Shown here piece by piece: positions 28,201 through 34,848 of a stretch of 64,000 nt of DNA; within the stretch, counting starts at the first letter, position 1; every line of letters starts with the position of its first letter. The notes under the pieces were generated by a model, which saw only the letters and a list, made by a program, of their open reading frames with translations, had not been told where the DNA came from and ran no database searches. Origin of the DNA: CAYVAP01 sp964343195 (GTDB taxonomy: Bacteria > Bacteroidota > Bacteroidia > J057). The position numbers were made by a program, and so were the translations under genes. The stretch is from assembly GCA_964343195.1 (NCBI GenBank), contig CAYFIR010000006.1, positions 1-64,000 on the forward strand, read 5' to 3'.

Positions 28201-28330
28201 AGAGCATTTCGGGGGAGATCGGGAATTCGTTTTTTACCTTCCTACCCTTCCCTCAGGGGTTTATTTCTTCCGGGTAAATAAGGATGGAGAAAGGCTGCTA
28301 TCACAGCGAATCATCATATCACAGGAATAA
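25232..28330 (+). CDS. Secreted subtilisin-like S8 protease with PKD and T9SS tail
   Basis: About 1032 residues from ATG 25232; ATG 25241 is equally possible, and a GTG at 25205 is less likely because the signal peptide is MKTYGAGLMLGLLIMLGNQVSAQ. A propeptide-like region is followed by the S8 catalytic domain with the triad Asp in IGVIDSGTGDHPDL, His in NVHGTWVMGIVG and Ser in GGTSASSPVVAGAVAL. Downstream come beta-sandwich regions, a PKD domain (WDWDFGDGAF) and a type A sorting domain (VYPNPVSDLLYLSG ... LPSGVYFFRVNKDG). It should be exported by the type IX system and act as an extracellular protease. It is divergent from clpP, with a ~180-bp shared upstream region. Confidence 0.93.
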   Translation: MQLMKTYGAGLMLGLLIMLGNQVSAQGDAYRAGFLIVKIEPEFRAYCFADTLEIPGLSGWISRLPEGQVQKVFPFLPPPSASVAYTGQHLADLSLIYYLSFDPEVPVPTVLNGIQKFPAVAYAEPWYRQELFYQPNDPAADTTNGLNLMWHLGQIKAREAWDIAKGDSSVKIGVIDSGTGDHPDLQANWARNTDDPVDGIDNDQDGYVDNYLGWDFGGNELGGLGDNDPIVGNVHGTWVMGIVGATADNGIGLPGICFNCSYLPIKGTSDDALGSIYYGYEGIVYAVTQGAQIVNCSWGGITRSQFAEDVIQFATVNYQAAVIAACGNSTSDVAFYPAAFDRVISVANTSYGDTLFSNSTYNFSVDVTAPGWQIYSTRDNSNYFRWGGTSASSPVVAGAVALVMSHFSEYTGYQAAQRLRITADDVYDENPGYVDKLGQGRINLYKALTAPPMPSIRQLDLGLEDLDGDGRFRAGEIIEIHPLFTNVLDPADNLTISLSLPFESDPFANVLDGTRAAGEVATGQVFKTFQPFRIELAEDLAYDQLIFVKLTYTDESTGYEDFEYVSFEVNPSYLDVTANQLWTTVNSTGNFGWNDYILQRQGKGVRYRSLGNVLFEGGFLIGHQGKVSDYIRDIGYRDLDFSVTTPVYQVQDSARAPFESLSIYHDGNNPTPIGLQVVQHTFAFDQPEWQNFVLMEYDLYNQSGGTLDSLYSGMFADWDIAPYLATGLGEVTANASNYDDSSSLAWSYDLRKRDPNYYGFALISDQKFYSRAFANQPGLTFNDSLKFQALSNVPDSSSSTVGETGGGVDVLQFISALSEPIEDGARDTVVFALMASPSIAGLQTTRNEAIRAYRCEVLEEGPQLPFTWDNTEIQAGDTVYFQDLNADIVGWDWDFGDGAFSTEEGPAHVFAQSGNYEVTLRVDDGYCQGEFTQTLQVGDVTQFIDAGIQTWKVYPNPVSDLLYLSGSGSAATLNLELVNLIGQSAWHARVEHFGGDREFVFYLPTLPSGVYFFRVNKDGERLLSQRIIISQE

Positions 28331-28403
28331 CCTTTCCCATAATAACTTAACCTGCCTTTCATATTGTTCTAAAATTCGTGTTTAATCTTTACTAGTACCT
28401 TCG

Positions 28404-28470
28404 GAATTCGTATAAAATGCTCGTCAGCAGCACTTTCAATTACAAATTGCTGATCACGAATTTCGAATTC
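28404..28470. repeat. Dispersed ACGAAT/TTCGAAT-type repeat
   Basis: GAATTCGTATAAAATGC at 28404 and TCACGAATTTCGAATTC at 28455-28471 belong to a repeat type found at several intergenic sites here (5321-5396, 16623-16664, 40145-40172, 44454-44479, 45109-45135, 53770-53826). It lies upstream of the methyltransferase gene and creates a spurious N-terminal extension of that frame. Confidence 0.6.
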
Positions 28471-28533
28471 AATGCACTAGGACTGCTTCCAGGCTTTCTT
28501 CACTCGCAAGCCTCACCCATCAATTACTACTGG

Positions 28534-29358
28534 ATGGAAAAAGAAGTAATAGTACACGCTGCCAACATGAGCCAGGCCTTATATGAAATCATCGGCAAGG
28601 GATATGACCAAACCCGCAAAGCCGATTCGACCGTTACCCAGCGGCTAGTCCACTTTTTGGGAAATACTCCCGAGAAAAGCTGGGTTGATATAGGCTGTGG
28701 AACCGGAAATTATACTGCTGCCCTGTCGCAGGCTGGTGCAGATATTATCGGAGTAGACCCTTCTGATGATATGCTGGATCAGGCCCGGGAAAAATATCCC
28801 GAGATGAGTTGGGTAAAAGGAAAAGCCGAAGAGCTTCCATTTGCCGATGAATCTTTTGACGGAGCGATCACCACCCTGACCATTCACCTGTGGGACAACC
28901 TGATCAAGGGATTTCAGGAAGTAAACCGCGTGATCAAACCTGGAGGAAAACTGGTCATTTTTACCTCTATGCCGCATCAGATGAAGGGATATTGGCTCAA
29001 CGAATATTTCCCTTCTGTGATTGGAAAATCAATGAACATGATGCCCGGGTTTGATAGCCTTCAGGCTACCCTGGATCGCGGAGGATGGCGTCTGTCTTCT
29101 ACCGAAAAATATTTTGTCACTGAGGATCTGCAGGACCTGATGTTCTACGGTGGCAAGCACCGCCCGGAACTATACCTGGAGACCACAGTTCGGTCCAGCA
29201 TCTCCTATTTCGTCGCAGATGAAAATCAGGAGGCCGTAAATGCCGGACTCAGACGATTAAAGGAAGACATCGAAAGCGGAGCCTTTGATGCAGTCCGGGA
29301 ACGATACGCGAATACTTTCGGAGATTACATGTTTGTCGTAGCTGAAAAGCGAGGATAG
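28534..29358 (+). CDS. Class I SAM-dependent methyltransferase
   Basis: About 274 residues from ATG 28534; ATG 28567 (MSQALYEIIGKGYDQTRKAD) is an alternative and may fit the family better. The open frame starts 39 codons earlier, but that part is translated dispersed repeat and is unlikely to be coding. SAM-binding motif I is WVDIGCGTGNYTAALSQAG with IIGVDPSDDMLDQA; motif II region GAITTLTIHLW. It resembles small-molecule methyltransferases of the UbiE/BioC type. The substrate is unknown. Confidence 0.87.
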   Translation: MEKEVIVHAANMSQALYEIIGKGYDQTRKADSTVTQRLVHFLGNTPEKSWVDIGCGTGNYTAALSQAGADIIGVDPSDDMLDQAREKYPEMSWVKGKAEELPFADESFDGAITTLTIHLWDNLIKGFQEVNRVIKPGGKLVIFTSMPHQMKGYWLNEYFPSVIGKSMNMMPGFDSLQATLDRGGWRLSSTEKYFVTEDLQDLMFYGGKHRPELYLETTVRSSISYFVADENQEAVNAGLRRLKEDIESGAFDAVRERYANTFGDYMFVVAEKRG

Positions 29359-29424
29359 ACAAAAGCCAAAGGTAAAGTTGCGAATTGAGCCCTGGACAGA
29401 TAGTAGCTTCTGATCCGTACCCGT

Positions 29425-29880
29425 ATGAGAAAGCCACTTTCACCCATCACCCTCCGCAGGGGACAGCCAGATGATCTTTCCCGCTGCGAGGCATTGGTGC
29501 TGGAACATTTTCAGGAAGATTTTGATCGCTATTCCATTAAATGGGATAGCGATCGCTTTGCTTCTAACTGGGAAAAAGGTTGGCCCATTTTCGCTGACTG
29601 TATGGGGAAGCTGGCAGGTTTTGCCCTGTTGCAACCCTGGAAGGAAGAAGGCACGGTCTGGCTTCATTCCGTACACGTAGCCATGCGGTATCGCATGCGT
29701 GGGGTTGGAAAAACCCTGATGACCGGAGTAGAACAAACTGCTCAGGATCAGGGCTATCACCGGATCGCACTCGCGGTCTTTGACCGAAGCCCAGCCCTGT
29801 ACTGGTACCAAAAACTTGGGTACCAGATCTCAGGTGTCCCCTATTTTCAGACACAGATGGTAAAGGAGCTTGGGAATTAA
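29425..29880 (+). CDS. GNAT family N-acetyltransferase
   Basis: A 151-residue acetyltransferase. The acetyl-CoA binding region is VHVAMRYRMRGVGKTLMTG (motif A, R-x-x-G-x-G/A type), followed by the ALAVFDRSPALYWYQKLGY motif B. The Arg/Gly pattern and the Tyr-rich C-terminus are typical. The substrate cannot be predicted. It converges with galK with an 8-bp gap between stop codons. Confidence 0.88.
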   Translation: MRKPLSPITLRRGQPDDLSRCEALVLEHFQEDFDRYSIKWDSDRFASNWEKGWPIFADCMGKLAGFALLQPWKEEGTVWLHSVHVAMRYRMRGVGKTLMTGVEQTAQDQGYHRIALAVFDRSPALYWYQKLGYQISGVPYFQTQMVKELGN

Positions 29881-29888
29881 TCTCTTCC

Positions 29889-31031
29889 TCAGGCCTTCGA
29901 AGCTCCCTGACTGATCTGGGTGATGTACACCCCTGGTTCGTGGCCGAATTGCTGGACAAACCCCGCCCGGAGCTGCTCGGCAATTTCTTCTTCTGAACCC
30001 GCCGGGATCAGGTTGATGGTACATCCGCCAAAACCGCCCCCCATCATGCGGGCACCGGAAATGGTCGGGATTTCTTTGGCCATGGCAACCAGGAAATCGA
30101 GTTCAATACAACTCACCTCATAGTCGTGCTGCAAACCATGGTGAGTCAGGTACATTAGTTCGCCCAGCTTGGTGATGTCACCTGATTTTAGTGCGGCTGT
30201 AGCCAGGCCCACTCGTTGGATTTCGTCGAGGACAAAGCTGCAACGGCGGTAGGAAACCGGTTCCATTTGTTCTCTGACGCTTTCGAGCTGAACGAATGTG
30301 GCATCCCGCAGGCTCTTTACTTCGGGATATTTTGCCTGTATGGCCGCCAGTCCAGCTTCTGACTCCTGTCGGCGCTGGTTGTACCCCCCGTCAGAAAGGG
30401 CGTGTTTTACCCTGGTGTCCATCAGCAGTAGCTTCCATTCCTGGCTGGGGAACGGGAAATATTCATATTCCAGGGAGCGGCAATCCAGACACATCACCTG
30501 ACCTTCCTGCCCAAATACGCTGGCAAACTGGTCCATCAGCCCACATTGCACACCAGCAAAGGTATGTTCTGCTGCCTGGCTCAGCTTCGCCAGGGACATG
30601 GAGTCGATGCCGAGCCCAAAGAGGTCATTGAGGCCATAGGCAAGCCCGCACTCTACCGCGGCTGAAGAGGACAGACCTGCTCCGGGAGGGATATTGCCCG
30701 AAAACATGACATCAACCGCTGGAAACTCATGACCTGCCTGACGCAGCTGGTACATGACTCCCAACAGGTAATTGGCCCAGGAAACATCGCCTGGAGCCAG
30801 TGTCTCAAGGTCGTATTCAAAGCTTTCGTTAAGGTCTCTAGCTATCAGGGTGCCTTTTTTTTCATCCCTTTTTGCGATGGCATAATCCACCTGAAAATGG
30901 ATGGCAGCTGGCATAACGAAGCCATCATGATAGTCAATATGCTCGCCCAGCAGGTTGATACGACCAGGGGCACGATAGAGTAGGGGAGTAGTTTGGAAAC
31001 GTTCAGCAAATGCGGAAGCCAGATCAGCCAT
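29889..31031 (-). CDS. galK: Galactokinase
   Basis: A 380-residue GHMP-family kinase that phosphorylates galactose at C1 in the Leloir pathway. Family signatures: galactokinase motif PGRINLLGEHIDYHDGFVMP, ATP-binding GAGLSSSAAVECGLAYGLND and C-terminal SGARMMGGGFGGCTINLI. The length is typical. No galT, galE or galactose transporter is adjacent, so it stands apart from a gal operon here. A tolC-type gene lies upstream on the same strand, separated by a terminator. Confidence 0.97.
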   Translation of the reverse strand: MADLASAFAERFQTTPLLYRAPGRINLLGEHIDYHDGFVMPAAIHFQVDYAIAKRDEKKGTLIARDLNESFEYDLETLAPGDVSWANYLLGVMYQLRQAGHEFPAVDVMFSGNIPPGAGLSSSAAVECGLAYGLNDLFGLGIDSMSLAKLSQAAEHTFAGVQCGLMDQFASVFGQEGQVMCLDCRSLEYEYFPFPSQEWKLLLMDTRVKHALSDGGYNQRRQESEAGLAAIQAKYPEVKSLRDATFVQLESVREQMEPVSYRRCSFVLDEIQRVGLATAALKSGDITKLGELMYLTHHGLQHDYEVSCIELDFLVAMAKEIPTISGARMMGGGFGGCTINLIPAGSEEEIAEQLRAGFVQQFGHEPGVYITQISQGASKA

Positions 31032-31065
31032 ATCGGTTTTTTAGATTCTTGTCTTCTAATGAGCG

Positions 31066-31104
31066 ATAAAAATACCCTATGGCCAGCAAATGACCATAGG
31101 GTAT
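31066..31104 (-). terminator. Terminator between the TolC-like gene and galK
   Basis: An 11-bp perfect stem (ATACCCTATGG and its complement, 31072-31104) with an 11-base loop; on the minus strand it is followed by TTTTTATCG. It lies 86 bp past the TolC-like stop and about 35 bp before the galK start, so galK probably has its own promoter. Confidence 0.82.
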
Positions 31105-31189
31105 GCACAGTTTTACCCCCAAGATTGAAAAAGGAATGCCCTATTTTTTTCCCCTGGGGCCAAAATCCTGAAGGATCAGTCCCAAATTG

Positions 31190-32638
31190 CTAGAATCCTA
31201 TGGGGTTTCCCTGGTAAAAGTCCAGGATTTTCGCTCGGAAAATGTAGTTGTATTTGGTCTGAACGAGGTCGTTTCGGGCACGGGCGAGGTTGTTCTTGGC
31301 GATCAGGTAGTCCACTGAATTTACCACTCCGAGGTTGAATTGCTTCTCAGTGTTTTCAAAAGTGAGTTCCAGAGACTCGATCTGGCGAAGCGTAGAAGAA
31401 TAGGTGCCATAGGCACTGCGTGCGGCAACATAGGCAGCCTGAATATCCTGCTCCAGGCGCTGGCGCTGCTGAAGTGCCTGAAGTTCTGTCTGCTTCTTGA
31501 AGATTTCGGCTTGCTGCACGGCAGCGGTGCTCTGGTATCGGTTATAAATGGGGACATTCAGGGAAATCCCCACCGATGCGTTGATGTTATCTCTTATCTG
31601 AGCGCCAAACCCATAGGGTTCCGTCACATTTTGAGACCCCTCAATGACCAGAGACCCAGGCTGGTACTGTTCATTGTTGAGGCTGATGGCCTGTCCGATG
31701 GTATCGCGAACTGTGAAAGTCTCTCCAGTTGACCGATTACGGCCACTGGCCCAACCAGTTCCCAGGCTGCCAAATGCGGATAGGCGGGGCAGGTAGTTTG
31801 CATAAGCAATTTTTTCGCCCACTTCCGCAGATTGTACCTGTAGGTCAGCACTTTGAATATACGGCATATTGGCCTTCCCTGCCTGATAGTAATTATCCAG
31901 CGGGGTTTCGAAGATGTCATTTTCTGGTACATCTACCTCTACATCCTGTATGGCGAAAGGCTGACTGGGGTCTAACTGCAATAGCTGAGTCAGATTCAGG
32001 TAGGCGGTTTCCAACTGGTTTCTGGCATTGACGAGGGCGAGCTCGTCTGTGGCGATCTGAGACTCGATTTGCAGAAGGGAAGCCCGTGGGATCACACCTG
32101 CGTCGACCAGTTTTTCGGAGCGGTTGCGCTGCTCCCGCGTACTCTGTACCTGGATTTCGGCACTTTCTACTAGCTCCTGGTTACGCAGGATGTTGAGATA
32201 GGCCAGCGTGACGTTAAGAGCGAGGTCATACTCGGCCTGTTGAAGGTCGAGCTGAGCGACCCGCTGGTCAATTTCGGCCTGTCGAATGGTCTGGGTGATC
32301 TGGCCACCATTGTAGAGGGTGACCCCAGAGCTGACCCCAAGGTTAAAGCTCTGGTTACCTCCCGCCACGAATTCATTGGTAAAAGGGTTGACCACATATC
32401 CGAAGTTGGAGTTAAAACCCGATGACCCATTGAGGTTGGGCAGGCGAGCGGCCCGACTGCGTTGCATGACGATGTCGCTGTTCTCCAGGCTTAGTTCTGC
32501 AATCTGGAGGCCCAGATTTTCCTGTGCGGCATAGTCCAGACATTCTCTCAATGTCCATCTTTTTGGGTTTTGTGCCTGGATCAGGAAGCTGCTGCCAAGA
32601 AATGTCAGCAGCAGGAATCCGTAAGTTATCTTTTTCAT
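31190..32638 (-). CDS. TolC family outer membrane efflux protein
   Basis: A 482-residue outer membrane channel protein. The signal peptide (MKKITYGFLLLTFLGSSFLIQAQ) is followed by two repeats of the long-helix/beta-strand TolC architecture: helices rich in Gln, Ala and Leu (SENSDIVMQRSRAAR type, QIESQIATDELALVNARNQLE, YVAARSAYGTYSSTLRQIES) and short membrane strands (SVGISLNVPIYNRYQS). It would be the outer membrane exit duct of a tripartite efflux pump or type I exporter. No membrane-fusion protein or pump gene is adjacent, so its partner lies elsewhere. Confidence 0.94.
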   Translation of the reverse strand: MKKITYGFLLLTFLGSSFLIQAQNPKRWTLRECLDYAAQENLGLQIAELSLENSDIVMQRSRAARLPNLNGSSGFNSNFGYVVNPFTNEFVAGGNQSFNLGVSSGVTLYNGGQITQTIRQAEIDQRVAQLDLQQAEYDLALNVTLAYLNILRNQELVESAEIQVQSTREQRNRSEKLVDAGVIPRASLLQIESQIATDELALVNARNQLETAYLNLTQLLQLDPSQPFAIQDVEVDVPENDIFETPLDNYYQAGKANMPYIQSADLQVQSAEVGEKIAYANYLPRLSAFGSLGTGWASGRNRSTGETFTVRDTIGQAISLNNEQYQPGSLVIEGSQNVTEPYGFGAQIRDNINASVGISLNVPIYNRYQSTAAVQQAEIFKKQTELQALQQRQRLEQDIQAAYVAARSAYGTYSSTLRQIESLELTFENTEKQFNLGVVNSVDYLIAKNNLARARNDLVQTKYNYIFRAKILDFYQGNPIGF

Positions 32639-32751
32639 AATTCGGCGTTGAGATGCTATATAGGCAAATTACAGTCTTCTGACGGGTGGCACAAAATGCT
32701 GGTCGAAGGTTTAGCAACTTTAGTCGAAGGAGGAGAGGTAACTATGCAGGC

Positions 32752-32782
32752 TTGCCCTGCCTGAATTCAGGGTTTATCTTTG
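32752..32782 (+). promoter_or_regulatory. Probable bioY promoter, giving an almost leaderless mRNA
   Basis: TATCTTTG at 32775-32782 matches TAnnTTTG exactly. A TTG at 32752-32754 lies about 20 bp upstream. The ATG at 32789 begins only 6 bp after the -7 box, so transcription would start at or next to the start codon. Confidence 0.6.
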
Positions 32783-32788
32783 CCCATC

Positions 32789-33358
32789 ATGCTGATAGAT
32801 CGCCTGACCCCCATCACTACTGACCAGTTTTGGGACCACCCGCTCAAGGTGGTCATGGGAGGGCTTGTGCTTGCGCTGGTAGCCCCTATTGAATTATTCA
32901 CCCATACAGAGATACCCGTAACCCTGCAAACGTTGCTGGTCATCTTGCTCGGATGTCTCCTTGGGTCATGGAGGGGGGCATTTGCTGTGTTGTTCTATCT
33001 GCTGTTGGGGGCCATAGGACTCCCCGTATTTGCAGAGGGAAACGGAGGCTGGGAGCACCTGTTTGGACCTACGGGAGGATTTCTATGGGGATTTGTCATA
33101 GCGGCTTTTCTGGTAGGCTGGGCTTCCCAATACCGTTGGGGGCAGGAAGGTTGGGGAGTACCATTGGTCTGGTTGGTTGGGCATCTGCTCATATTACTTT
33201 CCGGAGGGGTGTGGTTAGGACTCCTGCGGGGATTTGATGGGCTATTTCCCATGCTGCTGGCTCTCTGGCCTGGTGTGCTGGTCAAGACCATTGTCGGAAC
33301 CCTGCTTACGTGGGGGGCTAATGCGCTAATGCGGTACCTGATCCGCAAGCGGGAGTAG
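32789..33358 (+). CDS. bioY: Biotin transporter BioY
   Basis: A 189-residue membrane protein, the substrate-binding S component of an energy-coupling-factor biotin transporter. Start is ATG 32789; a TTG nine bases earlier overlaps the promoter. Six hydrophobic segments are visible. Family landmarks are EIPVTLQTLLVILLGCLLG, YLLLGAIGLPVFAEG and FGPTGGFLWGFVIAAFL. No EcfA/EcfT genes are adjacent; BioY can work with shared ECF modules or possibly alone. No biotin biosynthesis gene is in the window. Confidence 0.93.
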   Translation: MLIDRLTPITTDQFWDHPLKVVMGGLVLALVAPIELFTHTEIPVTLQTLLVILLGCLLGSWRGAFAVLFYLLLGAIGLPVFAEGNGGWEHLFGPTGGFLWGFVIAAFLVGWASQYRWGQEGWGVPLVWLVGHLLILLSGGVWLGLLRGFDGLFPMLLALWPGVLVKTIVGTLLTWGANALMRYLIRKRE

Positions 33359-33442
33359 AAAGGAATCTCCATTAACGTAAGGATTAAATTCTTTCGAACG
33401 ATTTCTACCTCCAGAGGTTAAATCTCTGCAACACAATTCCTG

Positions 33443-34063
33443 ATGCCACAACTCCCCCTATTTGAATCCGATTCATTAAACAAATGGCTCTCCATCCCGG
33501 ATGGAGAGCTGTTTTTTGATCCGAACTGGCTTTCCCCTCAGGAGGCGGATGATTGGATGAAGGTTCTGATGGAGGAAATTGCCTGGGAGCAGCGGGAGAT
33601 CCAGATGTTTGGGAAAAGGCTTATGGAACCTCGGCTGACGGCCTGGTATGGAGATGCGGGCATGGCCTATACCTATTCGGGCCTGACGCTCCAACCATTG
33701 CCCTGGACGGATTCCTTGCTTCAACTAAAACAGCAGGTCGAGGAAACAGCAGATGCGACCTTCAACAGTGTCTTGCTCAACCTCTACCGAGACGGACAGG
33801 ATAGCATGGGCTGGCACAGCGACGATGAACCAGAACTGGGAGAAAACCCTGTGATCGCTTCCATAAGCCTGGGGGAGGAACGAAAGTTTCACTTGCGCCA
33901 CCGAAAAGATAAATCGGTGGAAACCATCCGTTTGAGCCTCGGATCGGGCAGCTTGCTGATTATGGCGGGAAGTACCCAGCACTTTTGGCAGCACCAGGTC
34001 CCCAAAACCAGGCGTCAGCTTGGCGTCAGAATCAACCTTACTTTCCGGAGGATATACCAGTAG
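33443..34063 (+). CDS. alkB: AlkB family alpha-ketoglutarate-dependent dioxygenase
   Basis: A 206-residue Fe(II)/2-oxoglutarate dioxygenase that removes alkyl lesions from DNA or RNA bases. The metal-binding HxD is in SMGWHSDDEPELG, the distal His in MAGSTQHFWQHQVPK, and the oxoglutarate-binding Arg pair in TRRQLGVRINLTFR. MEPRLTAWYGDAGMAYTYSG matches the substrate-side loop of ALKBH2/3-like members. There is no adjacent ada or alkA gene. The start at 33443 gives MPQLPLFESDSLNKWL. Confidence 0.94.
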   Translation: MPQLPLFESDSLNKWLSIPDGELFFDPNWLSPQEADDWMKVLMEEIAWEQREIQMFGKRLMEPRLTAWYGDAGMAYTYSGLTLQPLPWTDSLLQLKQQVEETADATFNSVLLNLYRDGQDSMGWHSDDEPELGENPVIASISLGEERKFHLRHRKDKSVETIRLSLGSGSLLIMAGSTQHFWQHQVPKTRRQLGVRINLTFRRIYQ

Positions 34064-34200
34064 GCAGGGAGAGATTTAACCCAATCATAGGTCAAAAGTG
34101 CCGAATACTCAAATAGTCCGACCAGCTTATGGAATTATGGGTAGTATTGCCTCCATACTTCTGAAGGCGATTTTTCCTTCATAACCGAACTACATTTTTT

Positions 34201-34617
34201 ATGAAAAGCAATTTTTTCGTTCGTCTGTTGCCTGTTTTCCTGCTTGTAGTGGGCCTGCTAAGTGGATGTGCTACCCAACTGGAAACCCGGACCACATTCC
34301 TGACTTCAGGTATCTGGCAGTTTCAGTCCGTTGAGAATCCAGCCCTGGATCAGGATACCAAAGATTTTTATGCTGCTCTGCTGGGGCTGGCGGATTTCCA
34401 GTTTCTGGAAGATGGAACCTACGAGGTTGTATATGAACCGAACACCTTCGATGATTACGTTGGGACCTGGGAGTTCAACGATGATGCAACCGTTCTGACC
34501 CTTGATGCTGGTACTGCTGATGAAACAGCCAATACCATCGTGGAGCTGACGGAGCAGACACTGGTATTCACCTATGTTGATAGTACTGGAACCAATGAGC
34601 TGACCTACATCCAGTAA
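34201..34617 (+). CDS. Lipocalin-like lipoprotein
   Basis: 138 residues with a lipoprotein signal peptide (FLLVVGLLSGCATQ; lipidated Cys near residue 23). The mature part is a small beta-rich domain with GIWQFQSVENPAL, LEDGTYEVVYEP and YVGTWEFNDDATVLTLDA, typical of lipocalin-like domains common in Bacteroidota lipoproteins. A TACATTTT stretch just before the ATG may be a promoter -7 box. A terminator follows. The function is unknown. Confidence 0.83.
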   Translation: MKSNFFVRLLPVFLLVVGLLSGCATQLETRTTFLTSGIWQFQSVENPALDQDTKDFYAALLGLADFQFLEDGTYEVVYEPNTFDDYVGTWEFNDDATVLTLDAGTADETANTIVELTEQTLVFTYVDSTGTNELTYIQ

Positions 34618-34637
34618 TAATAATGGCTCAATGATTC

Positions 34638-34680
34638 ATTGCCGCAGGACCTCCTGAAGAGGGCTTGCGGCAATTATTTT
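34638..34680 (+). terminator. Terminator after the lipocalin-like lipoprotein gene
   Basis: A 9-bp outer stem (ATTGCCGCA, 34638-34646, with TGCGGCAAT, 34666-34674) and a partly paired inner part, followed by TATTTTATACTTCTTTT. It begins 21 bp past the stop codon. Confidence 0.8.
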
Positions 34681-34758
34681 ATACTTCTTTTAGGGACGCG
34701 AGAAAAATAACTTCCCGATTTTACGAAGAGATCTTGTTCGCAGGCAAGGAAGAAAAAC

Positions 34759-34848
34759 CGAGTTTGGCGAGCCAAATGAGGCTTTTTCTGACGCAGTATG
34801 CGGGCAAGAGATCAAGTCAAAAGCGGAACTAATTTTTTGAGCGTTCCT
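34759..34848. repeat. 90-bp intergenic repeat, copy 2
   Basis: Matches 1-90 with two differences. Its right end overlaps the last codons and stop codon of the minus-strand GCS2-CBS gene (stop at 34829), so that gene's C-terminal RSKN comes from repeat sequence. On the minus strand the palindrome TTTGGCTCGCCAAA is followed by CTCGGTTTTTCTT, a terminator-like layout. The flanking 34681-34758 has no gene. Confidence 0.88.
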
